Shown here piece after piece: positions 52,196-59,700 of a stretch of DNA of 64,000 nucleotides (position 1 is its first letter; each line of letters opens with the position of its first letter). The DNA lies in NCBI GenBank assembly GCA_020636095.1, contig JACJYN010000002.1:186001-250000 (forward strand). The letters run 5' to 3'. This DNA comes from Lewinellaceae bacterium. GTDB taxonomy: Bacteria > Bacteroidota > Bacteroidia > Chitinophagales > Saprospiraceae. The notes under the pieces were generated by a model that searched no databases, was not told the DNA's origin, and saw nothing but the letters and a program-made list of their open reading frames with translations. The translations under genes were made by a program, and so were the position numbers.

Positions 52196-53272
52196 TTATA
52201 TGGCGCCTGCTTCCGTGGCGATCTCCAGGATGGCCTCGATCAGCTGAGCTTCCTGCACGGTTTTCTCTTCCTGGTACAACACGCCTTTCATGGCGCGTTT
52301 TCTGAATTTCCGGTAGCGCCCGGCCAAATGGGCGACGTCATCTTCCAGCGTCGTACCGTCGGTGTAATCCATTAACAGGTCAATGGCCTGTTCCATATCT
52401 CCTTTAGCAACCAGTTTTTTTACTTTATCCAACTCAGACGCTGGCGTTACTCCCTCCCGGCGCAGCAGGCCCTCCTGCCGGCAGCGGTTGAAAAGCTCCT
52501 GAATGAACCCATCGATATGATTCGCGATGAAATTGATCTTGAACTGTTCGTAGCAAAAGGTGCGCAATTCTTTCGTCGCACTCTGGCTGGCGGCAAAGCG
52601 GGTGAACTCGTACTGTTGCTGGTGAATGCCCAGTTCGCGAAGCAGTAGCTGGAAGTACCATTGCTCAAAAGGGACGCCGAGGAAGATGATGTTCTTCACT
52701 TCCTTTAACACCTCGCTGAGCCGGCCAGGCATACTGTTGCGGGCAAAGATCGACTTGAAGTAGTCGTACAGGTCATTGTGGGTCAGCACCATAGACTCTT
52801 CGTTGTCGGTGCAGCCAAAGACGTTATAAATCAGAGGTAAGGCGGCCGTAGGCGCCTTGATCGGCTGGGGGTCTTTGTTCTTTTTATAATGGCCAAACTG
52901 GAAGGAGAAATTCAGCTGCTCAAAAGCAGCGGGCAATACTTTGTCGGGGGTAACCGTCAGGATGACGTGGAAAGGTAACTGGGCGATCTGCCGAATGGTT
53001 TCGCCAGGCTGGGCGGACCGGTAAAAAGCCTTGATCTGATGGCAGGCCAGGGTCCGTTTGTAAGGGTCATCAAAAAGGAAGAACCCGTCCTCTTCGTAGT
53101 ATTTCTGGATGTTTTCGTTGTTGGGAAGGGCGAGCTGGCGGATCAGTTCATCCTGGAGGGTACTTCCATTGGCTGCCACATAGGCTTCAGGGCCCAATAC
53201 CAGGAGGCATTGCTCTGCCTTGAGCTTGTCGATGATGAATTCCCAATTGATGGTCACGGTGTTTCCGCTCAT
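52196..53272 (-). CDS. SIR2-like protein with C-terminal EAD11-like domain
   Basis: 358 residues, first gene of the operon. The Rossmann-type pattern of SIR2-like effectors is visible: CLLVLGPEAY near 22-31, FHVILTVTPDKVLPAAF at 101-117 in place of the usual TxNxD, LPLIYNVFGCTDNEESMVLT near 145-164 in place of LHG, and IIFLGVPFEQWYFQLLLREL. The catalytic Asn and His expected in active NADases are not at these positions, so an inactive SIR2 fold is likely. Residues 280-358 (VKKLVAKGDMEQAIDLLMDY, RYRKFRKRAMKGVLYQEE) match my memory of the effector-associated domain EAD11. EADs connect effectors with STAND-type switches, and one follows at once. Confidence 0.72.
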   Translation of the reverse strand: MSGNTVTINWEFIIDKLKAEQCLLVLGPEAYVAANGSTLQDELIRQLALPNNENIQKYYEEDGFFLFDDPYKRTLACHQIKAFYRSAQPGETIRQIAQLPFHVILTVTPDKVLPAAFEQLNFSFQFGHYKKNKDPQPIKAPTAALPLIYNVFGCTDNEESMVLTHNDLYDYFKSIFARNSMPGRLSEVLKEVKNIIFLGVPFEQWYFQLLLRELGIHQQQYEFTRFAASQSATKELRTFCYEQFKINFIANHIDGFIQELFNRCRQEGLLRREGVTPASELDKVKKLVAKGDMEQAIDLLMDYTDGTTLEDDVAHLAGRYRKFRKRAMKGVLYQEEKTVQEAQLIEAILEIATEAGAI

Positions 53273-53304
53273 GGAATCAGGGCGAGGGTTTTATGGTTTC
53301 CCAA

Positions 53305-53312
53305 CAAATATA
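53305..53312 (-). promoter_or_regulatory. Possible -7 element upstream of the STAND operon
   Basis: On the minus strand this is TATATTTG, matching the Bacteroidota -7 consensus TAnnTTTG, about 32 bases before the SIR2-like start. A matching TTTG -33 element was not found. Confidence 0.3.
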
Positions 53313-53426
53313 ATTGAAAAAATTGTAATACCCAGGACGGGAAAGGTGGGGGTTAGAATATGTTATCGTTTCGTCTCTTATCATCAGAGTTGGCACATTG
53401 CTTGTTGTCCGATCATCCTGCCGCCT

Positions 53427-53577
53427 GGGTTGTGCAAAAAGCCTCTCAGGTTGATAGTACACTGATTTACTAAGATTTGTCAGGATTCGTTAAGGTCATT
53501 TCTACTGCGATTTACAATCCTGAAAAATCTTAAATTATTCTAATAGATCAGTGTCCTATCCCTTTTTGCACAACCCC
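53427..53577. mobile_element. ~150-bp TIR element truncating a DUF547 gene
   Basis: GGGTTGTGCAAAAAG at 53427 pairs with CTTTTTGCACAACCC near 53576. A second inverted pair inside (GATAGTACACTGAT versus ATCAGTGTCCTATC, then TCAGGATT/AATCCTGA) gives a long imperfect palindrome. It sits directly after the stop of the shortened DUF547 frame. Confidence 0.65.
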
Positions 53578-53581
53578 TTTG

Positions 53582-53971
53582 TCAGAACGTGCCGCAAGGT
53601 ACAAGAGGCCATACGATCAGGATGATCGCGGCACGAATACCCAGGTTGGGCAGAAAACCCAGGGAGAACTTCCAGCGGTAGCGGCGGAGGATGCCGTGCT
53701 CGATATCGTCCAGGCTGAAGCGCTGCCCGGCGATAAATACCAACGGTTCGCGGTAGATAGCCGGCGCCGTACGCCCGTCCCGGCTGCGCAGGATCTGAAA
53801 GTAGGCGTTGTATATGTTGATCCAGAAGGCAGTGCGGCGATCGTCAGTATTCAGGGCAGCCTCCAGGCTGTCCAGGTTTATTCCTTCCGCCAACTGTTTT
53901 TCCAGCGTGGCGGTATCCCCCTGTTTTTTTACCTTCCAAATTAGGCCTTCCGCCAGTTCGTTTGGGTTCAT
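53582..53971 (-). pseudogene. DUF547-family protein, C-terminal half missing
   Basis: 129 residues. The first 100 match DUF547: LNTDDRRTAFWINIYNAYFQ, REPLVFIAGQRFSLDDIEHG and ILRRYRWKFSLGFLPNLG. Family members continue with a conserved DPRIHFALNCG-type block, absent here. Instead the frame runs into unrelated residues (RAAIILIVWPLVPCG) and stops five bases before an inverted-repeat element. The rest of the gene is not found beyond the element, so the end was lost by deletion as well as insertion. Confidence 0.7.
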
Positions 53972-54282
53972 TCCTGTGGTTTTAAGTAGGCTATGTTTGC
54001 ATTACTCGAGGAGAACCAACCTTTTGGCTGAAAGTTAACCGGGGCCATGCCGCCACTTGTAACCATGCGGACATTTATCAGAAAAGCAAGAACTGACAAA
54101 AGAAACAGCCCGGTGGGTGAGGTTTCCGCCGTCACACCACTTTGGCGCCAATTTGCATCCTTACTTGCTATACTCCCCATTACATCCTACTTTTACATTC
54201 GGGCCATGTTTCGATATAAACGCCAGGGTGTAAACGCCTGGGGTTTACTAAAGGGCAATAACCAATAACTGTTAACACCGCC
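53972..54282. other. Intergenic region, possible promoter word only
   Basis: Divergent spacer before the ECF sigma factor. TATGTTTG at 53992-53999 fits a -7 consensus but is nearly 300 bases from the sigma gene start and lacks a proper -33. No other structure seen. Confidence 0.35.
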
Positions 54283-54873
54283 ATGCTCCGCTTCTTCAAC
54301 CAACGCTCCAGCGAGCTGTCCGATGAGGACTTACTCGCCCGCTACCAGGCCAGTGGCGACCTGTCCTGGCTGGGGCAGCTCTTTGAGCGCTATGCAGAGC
54401 TGGTGTACGGGGTTTGCCTGAAGTATTGCCGGGACGAGCAGGAGGCTGAGGACGCCGCTATGGCTGTCTTCGAACAACTCGTCACCAAAGCGCGCGAACA
54501 CGAGGTGCACAACTTTAAAAGCTGGCTGCATGTACTCACCAAAAACTACTGCCTGATGCAGTTGCGTAAGGCCAGCCGAAAACGGGAAGAAAGTTTCGAG
54601 CCCCAATTTATGCAATCTGTGGATAACCGGCATCATACTATCGAAATCCAGGAGGAAAACGGCCAACTAAAGGGCTTGAATGATTGTATGAAACAATTAC
54701 CGGAGGAACAACGACAGTGCATCCAGGCTTTCTACCTGGATGGGCACTCTTACAAGGAGATCGCCGAGTCTCGACGGGAAGAACTGGGGCGCGTGCGCTC
54801 CTTCATCCAGAATGGCCGCAGGAATTTGAAGATATGTTTGGAGAAGAAGGTGGATAGGCGGGTGGGAGGGTGA
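54283..54873 (+). CDS. ECF-type RNA polymerase sigma factor
   Basis: 196 residues. Region 2: LGQLFERYAELVYGVCLKYCRDEQEAEDAAMAVFEQL, then NFKSWLHVLTKNYCLMQLRK; region 4: LKGLNDCMKQLPEEQRQCIQAFYLDGHSYKEIAES with a readable helix-turn-helix. This is the usual short ECF layout. It is followed after 66 bases by an anti-sigma-type gene on the same strand, so the two make a sigma/anti-sigma pair. Confidence 0.88.
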   Translation: MLRFFNQRSSELSDEDLLARYQASGDLSWLGQLFERYAELVYGVCLKYCRDEQEAEDAAMAVFEQLVTKAREHEVHNFKSWLHVLTKNYCLMQLRKASRKREESFEPQFMQSVDNRHHTIEIQEENGQLKGLNDCMKQLPEEQRQCIQAFYLDGHSYKEIAESRREELGRVRSFIQNGRRNLKICLEKKVDRRVGG

Positions 54874-54939
54874 GGGTGTATCGGTGTAAGTGCGGGAGAA
54901 CAACCCAGGTGAACAATATAACAACAGGACCATATAACC

Positions 54940-56292
54940 GTGAATCAACGACCGACATACAACCCTTTGGAGCTTCTACGGCGGTGGGTGCAGGGTGAAA
55001 CCCCGCTCGAGGAAGAACGGCAGTTGGACCAACTGGCGGAGGAAGACCCATTCCTGGCGGAAGCCCTGGAAGGGTATCGGTCTCATCCGGAAGGGCGGCA
55101 TGCGGAACGGGCAGAACAGTTGAAGGCTCGCCTGCGGGAACGGGACAGGAAAAACAGGGGATTGCTATTTTACCTCCCTCGCCTGGCGGCAGCGGCAATT
55201 GCCCTGGCTGTAATGGTTGGTGGTTTTTGGTATATCAATCAAGACGGCGCCGAGTTGTCGGCGTTTGCAATGGAAGAAGCGCAGGCGGAAAAAAGTGCCG
55301 ACACAGCACTCGACGAAAAGAAGGAAGAGGACGCGATGCTTCCGGCGGTAAGAGAAGAGGACGCGCGCCCCTCGCCACCTGGCCAAAAAAAAGAACGAGG
55401 TATTACCGACAAACCAGCCCGCTCCTCTCCGTCGAAGGCCGGCCCGCTCTTGCCTAAACCTCAGGAAAAGGCCGACGCCCGATCATCTGATGTCCCGCCG
55501 CCTGCGGAGCGACAGATTGCCCGGGCCGAGCTTCCTGCACAAACGGAAGACCGGGAGCCAACCCCGGCGGCGGATGAAATACAGCCGTATAGGCTTGATC
55601 AAAAGGAAATAGACGTTTTGGCCAAAGAAGATACAGAGGAACCGGAACAGGGCCTGCAAGCCAAAACCAGCGTGCAGCCCACGGCGCCGAAGATGGCATT
55701 TATGCCCCTGCCCGCAAAGCCGGAAAACCGGAAAATCACCGGTTATGTGCTGGACGAAAACGGCGAACCCCTTATTGGGGCCAATGTACTGCTGGAAGGC
55801 ACCCAACTTGGGACTATTACAGATTTCGATGGCCAGTTCAAACTAGAAATACCAGATAGTTCCAACCAGAACCTTATTGTGAGCTATACCGGTTATCAGA
55901 ACCAGGTTCTATCCCCGGAAGAGGGAGACAGCCTGACGGTGGTCCTCTCCGGAGGGGATGCCCTGCTCGAGTCTGTGACGGTGACCGGTTATATCACCGC
56001 CCGCAGCCAGCGGGCTGGCACTGTCCCTGCACCCCGGCCGGAAAGCGGTTTCCCGAAACTTCGCCAATACATCCGCGACAACCTGAAATACCCGGATGCT
56101 GCCCGAGAGAACAGCATTGAAGGCAAAGTAGTGCTCCGTTTTCACATTCGCCCGGATGGATCTCTCTTCGATTTTGAGGTCGAAGAAGGATTGGGCTACG
56201 GCTGCGATGAAGAGGCCATCCGCCTGCTCAAAGAAGGGCCGAAGTGGGAAGGCGCCGGGCAGGAGGCCACTTATTCCGTCCGGTTTAAATAA
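54940..56292 (+). CDS. Anti-sigma-like membrane protein with CarboxypepD_reg and TonB domains
   Basis: 450 residues from GTG at 54940 (NQRPTYNPLELLRRWVQGET), a short cytosolic anti-sigma-like region. A membrane helix (LAAAAIALAVMVGGFWY) near 78-95 leads to a long acidic and proline-rich periplasmic linker to about 265. Then a CarboxypepD_reg-like sandwich (ITGYVLDENGEPLIGANVLL, TITDFDGQFKLEI) and a C-terminal TonB/energy-transducer domain (YIRDNLKYPDAARENSIEGKV, VVLRFHIRPDGS). The layout combines sigma control with a TonB-like end, suggesting it senses or drives an outer-membrane partner. Start codon chosen because no ATG fits; the frame opens here 66 bases after the sigma gene. Confidence 0.8.
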   Translation: MNQRPTYNPLELLRRWVQGETPLEEERQLDQLAEEDPFLAEALEGYRSHPEGRHAERAEQLKARLRERDRKNRGLLFYLPRLAAAAIALAVMVGGFWYINQDGAELSAFAMEEAQAEKSADTALDEKKEEDAMLPAVREEDARPSPPGQKKERGITDKPARSSPSKAGPLLPKPQEKADARSSDVPPPAERQIARAELPAQTEDREPTPAADEIQPYRLDQKEIDVLAKEDTEEPEQGLQAKTSVQPTAPKMAFMPLPAKPENRKITGYVLDENGEPLIGANVLLEGTQLGTITDFDGQFKLEIPDSSNQNLIVSYTGYQNQVLSPEEGDSLTVVLSGGDALLESVTVTGYITARSQRAGTVPAPRPESGFPKLRQYIRDNLKYPDAARENSIEGKVVLRFHIRPDGSLFDFEVEEGLGYGCDEEAIRLLKEGPKWEGAGQEATYSVRFK

Positions 56293-56392
56293 TGCGAGGG
56301 TTAAAACTAAGTTAAGGACTTGACAATTAGCAGTAAGTGTTGCACCTTTAAGCCCGGGAAAAAATTCCCGGAATAAATTTAAAAGGTTTACG

Positions 56393-56734
56393 ATGAACCT
56401 GATCCGAATATCCTTCCTCATCTTTGCTCTAGGCATTCTCAGCGCTCCGCTTCTGGATAACAGTGGCCTGCTGGAGGAATTCGCCCTGGCAATGGGGGAA
56501 GATGTCGCGGTTCAGGATGCATACCTCGCCCTACCGCAATTTGACCAGCCTTCTGATTACCCGAGCAATGGGCCGATTCCTTGTTTTGCGGGCCTTAACC
56601 GCCTTACCGAAGCCTATACCCAAGCAATAGCGGCTTCTTCTTCTCGTTTATACCATGCTCCGGAGGGCGCGCTGAACAACCGGCCCCTTTATCTGCTCTA
56701 TCACAACTTCCGTTTTTGCGACTTCCTGTCCTAA
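56393..56734 (+). CDS. Hypothetical small secreted protein (113 aa)
   Basis: Signal-like start (MNLIRISFLIFALGILSAPLL), then a polar body with no family likeness. It follows the anti-sigma gene by 100 bases on the same strand. Coding status is plausible by composition but not proven. Confidence 0.4.
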   Translation: MNLIRISFLIFALGILSAPLLDNSGLLEEFALAMGEDVAVQDAYLALPQFDQPSDYPSNGPIPCFAGLNRLTEAYTQAIAASSSRLYHAPEGALNNRPLYLLYHNFRFCDFLS

Positions 56735-56904
56735 AAGGCTCGGCCCTATTATCGGACTAACAATCCTAAGTTGATTTTTGTGGCGTTTTCGGATGGCTTT
56801 GCCACCTTTGCCCTCATCAACACAAACTGTTTTCGGTACCGGCCCGCCCCTTTCCTTCTGTCAGAATTATTCATTTCAGATCAAAAGTAAACTATCGTTA
56901 AGCC

Positions 56905-58422
56905 ATGAAAAAGACCATCTGGGTAGCGGCTCTCGTAGCCGTTGTTACCAGTTTATCAACCGCTTTGATCTTTGATTATTCCGGGATGATACGCCCGGTA
57001 GTGAAGGTGGAACAAGTCAGCGGCGTCCCCGCTCACAGTGTTCTGTACAGCAAAAATGAAAACGGGGAGGTAATCCCGCTCGACTTTACCGCCACCTCGG
57101 AGCAGGTGATGAACGCCGTCGTATTTATCAAATCCTCTCATCAGCTCTCCCGCAATGAAATGGGGCGGAACGGAACGCCCAACCTGCCCGACCCCTTCCG
57201 GGAATTTTTCCAGGACCGCGGGTTCAGCCCTTTCTTCCAGCAACCGCCGATGGAAGGCGGCCAGCCTCCGGTAGAGATGGGCGCCGGCTCCGGAGTGATC
57301 ATCAACGAAAAAGGCTATATCATCACCAACAATCACGTGATCGACCATGCCGATGAGATCGAGATAACCCTGCACGACAACCGTACTTTTAAAGCCAGCG
57401 TAGTAGGTGCTGACCCGGCGACTGACCTGGCCTTGCTTCAAATTCGTGCCGAGGGCCTTCCCACCCTACCTCTGGCCAACTCAGATGAGGCCAAGGTCGG
57501 GCAATGGGTACTGGCTGTGGGTAACCCCTTCAACCTCAACTCAACGGTGACAGCCGGCATCATCAGCGCCAAAGGCCGGAATATCAACCTGCTGAAGGAT
57601 CAATACGCGGTGGAATCCTTCCTGCAGACCGACGCCGCCATCAACCCGGGCAACAGCGGGGGGGCGCTGGTCAACCTCGACGGACAGCTCCTGGGCATCA
57701 ATACGGCCATTGCCAGCCCCACCGGAGCTTACTCCGGTTACGGCTTTGCGGTGCCTTCGAACATCGTCGCCAAAGTCGTCAAGGATTTGTTGGCCTACGG
57801 CAGCGTGCAACGCGGCTACCTCGGCGCCATGATCCGCGATGTCAGCGGCCCACTGGCCAAAGACAAAGGACTGGCTTTAACCGAGGGCGTCTATGTGGAT
57901 AGCCTGCTCAATAACAGCGCCGCCGCCAAGGCCGGCCTGCAGGCAGGCGATATTATCACCTCGGTGGATGGAAATACGGTAAGGAATGCCCCGCAATTGC
58001 AGGAGGCCATCGCCCGCCACAATCCGGGCGACGAGGTCAGGTTAGCGGTAGACCGCAAAGGCCAGAGCAAGGCCTTCACCGTCAAGCTGCAAAGCCGCGA
58101 TGGAGAAGAAGGCCTGGCGGAGGCCCATCAGAGCGCGTTGCTGAACCACCTCGGGGCCGAATTCCAGGAACTCGCCGCCGAAAACGCCCGAAAGCTGGGT
58201 ATTGAAGGCGGCGTCAAGGTAACCAGGCTGTTCGCCGGCAAGTTGCGCAGCCAGACTGATATCCGGGAGGGGTTCATCGTTACGAAGGCCGATGGCCAGG
58301 TTGTTCGATCCCCCCGTGAACTGGAAAAAGCATTGAGTGGAAAGAAAGGCGGAGTCCTGCTGGAAGGCATCTATGAAGATGTGCCCGGCGTGTATTACTA
58401 CGCATTCGGAATGGACAGTTAG
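56905..58422 (+). CDS. HtrA/Deg-family serine endoprotease (copy 2)
   Basis: 505 residues. N-terminal signal/anchor (VAALVAVVTSLSTALIF), a protease domain with H144 (TNNHVIDH), D174 (PATDLALL) and S251 (GNSGGAL), then PDZ domains (GVYVDSLLNNSAAAKAGLQAGD and a second to the end). It has a longer loop (NLPDPFREFFQDRGFSPFFQ) before the catalytic His, typical of DegP/DegQ Q-linker/loop L-A. The C-terminus GIYEDVPGVYYYAFG matches copy 1 at 25583. It stands alone, unlike copy 1, which is joined to the patatin gene. Confidence 0.93.
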   Translation: MKKTIWVAALVAVVTSLSTALIFDYSGMIRPVVKVEQVSGVPAHSVLYSKNENGEVIPLDFTATSEQVMNAVVFIKSSHQLSRNEMGRNGTPNLPDPFREFFQDRGFSPFFQQPPMEGGQPPVEMGAGSGVIINEKGYIITNNHVIDHADEIEITLHDNRTFKASVVGADPATDLALLQIRAEGLPTLPLANSDEAKVGQWVLAVGNPFNLNSTVTAGIISAKGRNINLLKDQYAVESFLQTDAAINPGNSGGALVNLDGQLLGINTAIASPTGAYSGYGFAVPSNIVAKVVKDLLAYGSVQRGYLGAMIRDVSGPLAKDKGLALTEGVYVDSLLNNSAAAKAGLQAGDIITSVDGNTVRNAPQLQEAIARHNPGDEVRLAVDRKGQSKAFTVKLQSRDGEEGLAEAHQSALLNHLGAEFQELAAENARKLGIEGGVKVTRLFAGKLRSQTDIREGFIVTKADGQVVRSPRELEKALSGKKGGVLLEGIYEDVPGVYYYAFGMDS

Positions 58423-58445
58423 TAGCACTTTTTATAACACGTTTT

Positions 58446-58485
58446 GTGATGAAGAGGCCCGTCTTCGGGCGGGTTTCTTCATCAT
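58446..58485 (+). terminator. Terminator after htrA copy 2
   Basis: TGATGAAGAGGCCCG and CGGGTTTCTTCATCA pair with one or two G-U or mismatched positions around TCTTCGGG. It lies about 25 bases past the stop. Confidence 0.7.
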
Positions 58486-58633
58486 CAAAACATCAAGCCG
58501 TTTATCATGGCCGCAAAATTATTGATGTCTGTTTTTGCCCTTTTCATACTGGGCTCATTCATTAGAAATAAGTTCTTCAGATCCTAACTCTTAGCTTCAT
58601 TTGTGTTTCGTTATTCACAATTCCTCGTTTTTT

Positions 58634-58680
58634 ACATGGGCCATCCCGGATGCTCTTATCCGGGATGGGCCCATGTTTTA
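58634..58680 (+). terminator. Long GC hairpin with T-run
   Basis: ACATGGGCCATCCCGGAT pairs with ATCCGGGATGGGCCCATGT (one bulge) around a short loop, then TTTTAT. A possible second, stronger terminator or isolated hairpin. Confidence 0.55.
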
Positions 58681-58810
58681 TCGGCCTGGAAAGAAGCTCG
58701 CCGCTATTTGTAAACCAGGCATAAGTGTACTATCCAGGCAGGCACGCCCGTGAGTGATTCAGGCAGCTTAGGCTGAGCCACGCCCGGGCGTAGACGCCCG
58801 ACCGTGCTAT

Positions 58811-58969
58811 TACACTGTAAACTAAGTAGCGTCCGGTTTTGGCAGTGCCTTTTGACGGAATACTGCGTTGCTCGATCGATCAGGTAGCTACGGCTACCCT
58901 CACTCCTCGCGCCTTGCCTTCCGCCAAAATGCCCATCCCAAAACACGAAAGAACTTAATTTACAGTGTA
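58811..58969. mobile_element. 159-bp TIR element
   Basis: TACACTGTAAACTAAGT at 58811 pairs with ACTTAATTTACAGTGTA ending 58969, one mismatch. CTAT lies on both sides (58807-58810 and 58970-58973). The centre is GTAGCTACGGCTAC. The word AGTGTACTATC also stands alone at 58724, perhaps a remnant of another copy. Confidence 0.7.
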
Positions 58970-59002
58970 CTATCAATACGTAAAATAATTGTGTCCGATT
59001 AC

Positions 59003-59470
59003 TTACACTACATCCACCACCCCATAGTTCTTTCCTTGAAAGAAAAACGCCTCCCCTCCCCTTTTCCCCCTCAACAATTGGCCGATCGGAGACAGTAGAG
59101 AGACAGCAAAATAGATGCTTCCCTCCAGGTTGATCTTGCCCAGGCCTTCCGAAAGATAAAAATTGCCGTGGTTGGTGATCACCAGGCTGCCAGGGCCGGC
59201 GGTTTCACTGCGCTGGCCAGGACGCAGCTGCGCCAGTTGGTTCTTCAGTTCTATGGCCTTTATCAATTGCACCTGGTTCTTTTCCTGCTCCTGCTGCATC
59301 ATGGCCCGGCCGGTTTCGTACTTGTCGCCGGCGCTGCTTTTGGTCTCCGTGTTGCCGGCTTCCTGAGCCGCTTCCAGAGCGGCGCGGGCGGTCGCTATCC
59401 TTTGGGTGGCCTGCGCGAGGCAGTGCTCGTAGAGTTTTGCCTTGGCTGTCGCCCATTTTTCTTTGTCCAT
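59003..59470 (-). CDS. GreA/GreB-like transcription factor family protein
   Basis: 155 residues. An N-terminal helical hairpin-like part (LAQATQRIATARAALEAAQE, GRAMMQQEQEKNQVQL) and a C-terminal FKBP-like part with LLSPIGQLLRGKRGGEAFFF, close to the GreA/B motif S-P-h-G-x-x-L-x-G-K-x-x-G-D. The middle GSLVITNHGNFYLSEGLGKI is family-specific. Many Bacteroidota carry small Gre-like proteins of this kind whose role (transcript cleavage or another) is unclear. Confidence 0.7.
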   Translation of the reverse strand: MDKEKWATAKAKLYEHCLAQATQRIATARAALEAAQEAGNTETKSSAGDKYETGRAMMQQEQEKNQVQLIKAIELKNQLAQLRPGQRSETAGPGSLVITNHGNFYLSEGLGKINLEGSIYFAVSLLSPIGQLLRGKRGGEAFFFQGKNYGVVDVV

Positions 59471-59534
59471 CTTTGTGGGTTTGCGTCTTTTAATCCAGAT
59501 TCATTTGGAGAAGCAAGGGGGGGGCTTCTTCGAG

Positions 59535-59691
59535 GGGCTGTCTCAAAAGTACTTTTTAGTTCAGACCCGCAAAATTTAATTTTGAAACTGTTTTATCCGG
59601 AACTCATCCCCGCTTCTCTTAAAAGAGAAGGGCCAATGGCCAAAATTAAATTTTGCTACAGTTTTTAATAATTGACTTTTGAGCCTCAGCC
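59535..59691. mobile_element. ~157-bp TIR element
   Basis: GGGCTGTCTCAAAAGT at 59535 pairs with ACTTTTGAGCCTCAGCC ending 59691, with a few changes. A second pair AGCAAAATTTAATTTTG lies inside and CTTCTCTTAAAAGAGAAG is at the centre. It reaches within ten bases of the peptidase gene end. Confidence 0.6.
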
Positions 59692-59700
59692 AGGTGGGCG

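Noticed and set aside
53968..54180. 70-codon minus-strand frame upstream of the ECF sigma gene
   Set aside because: No family likeness and it occupies the expected divergent promoter region.
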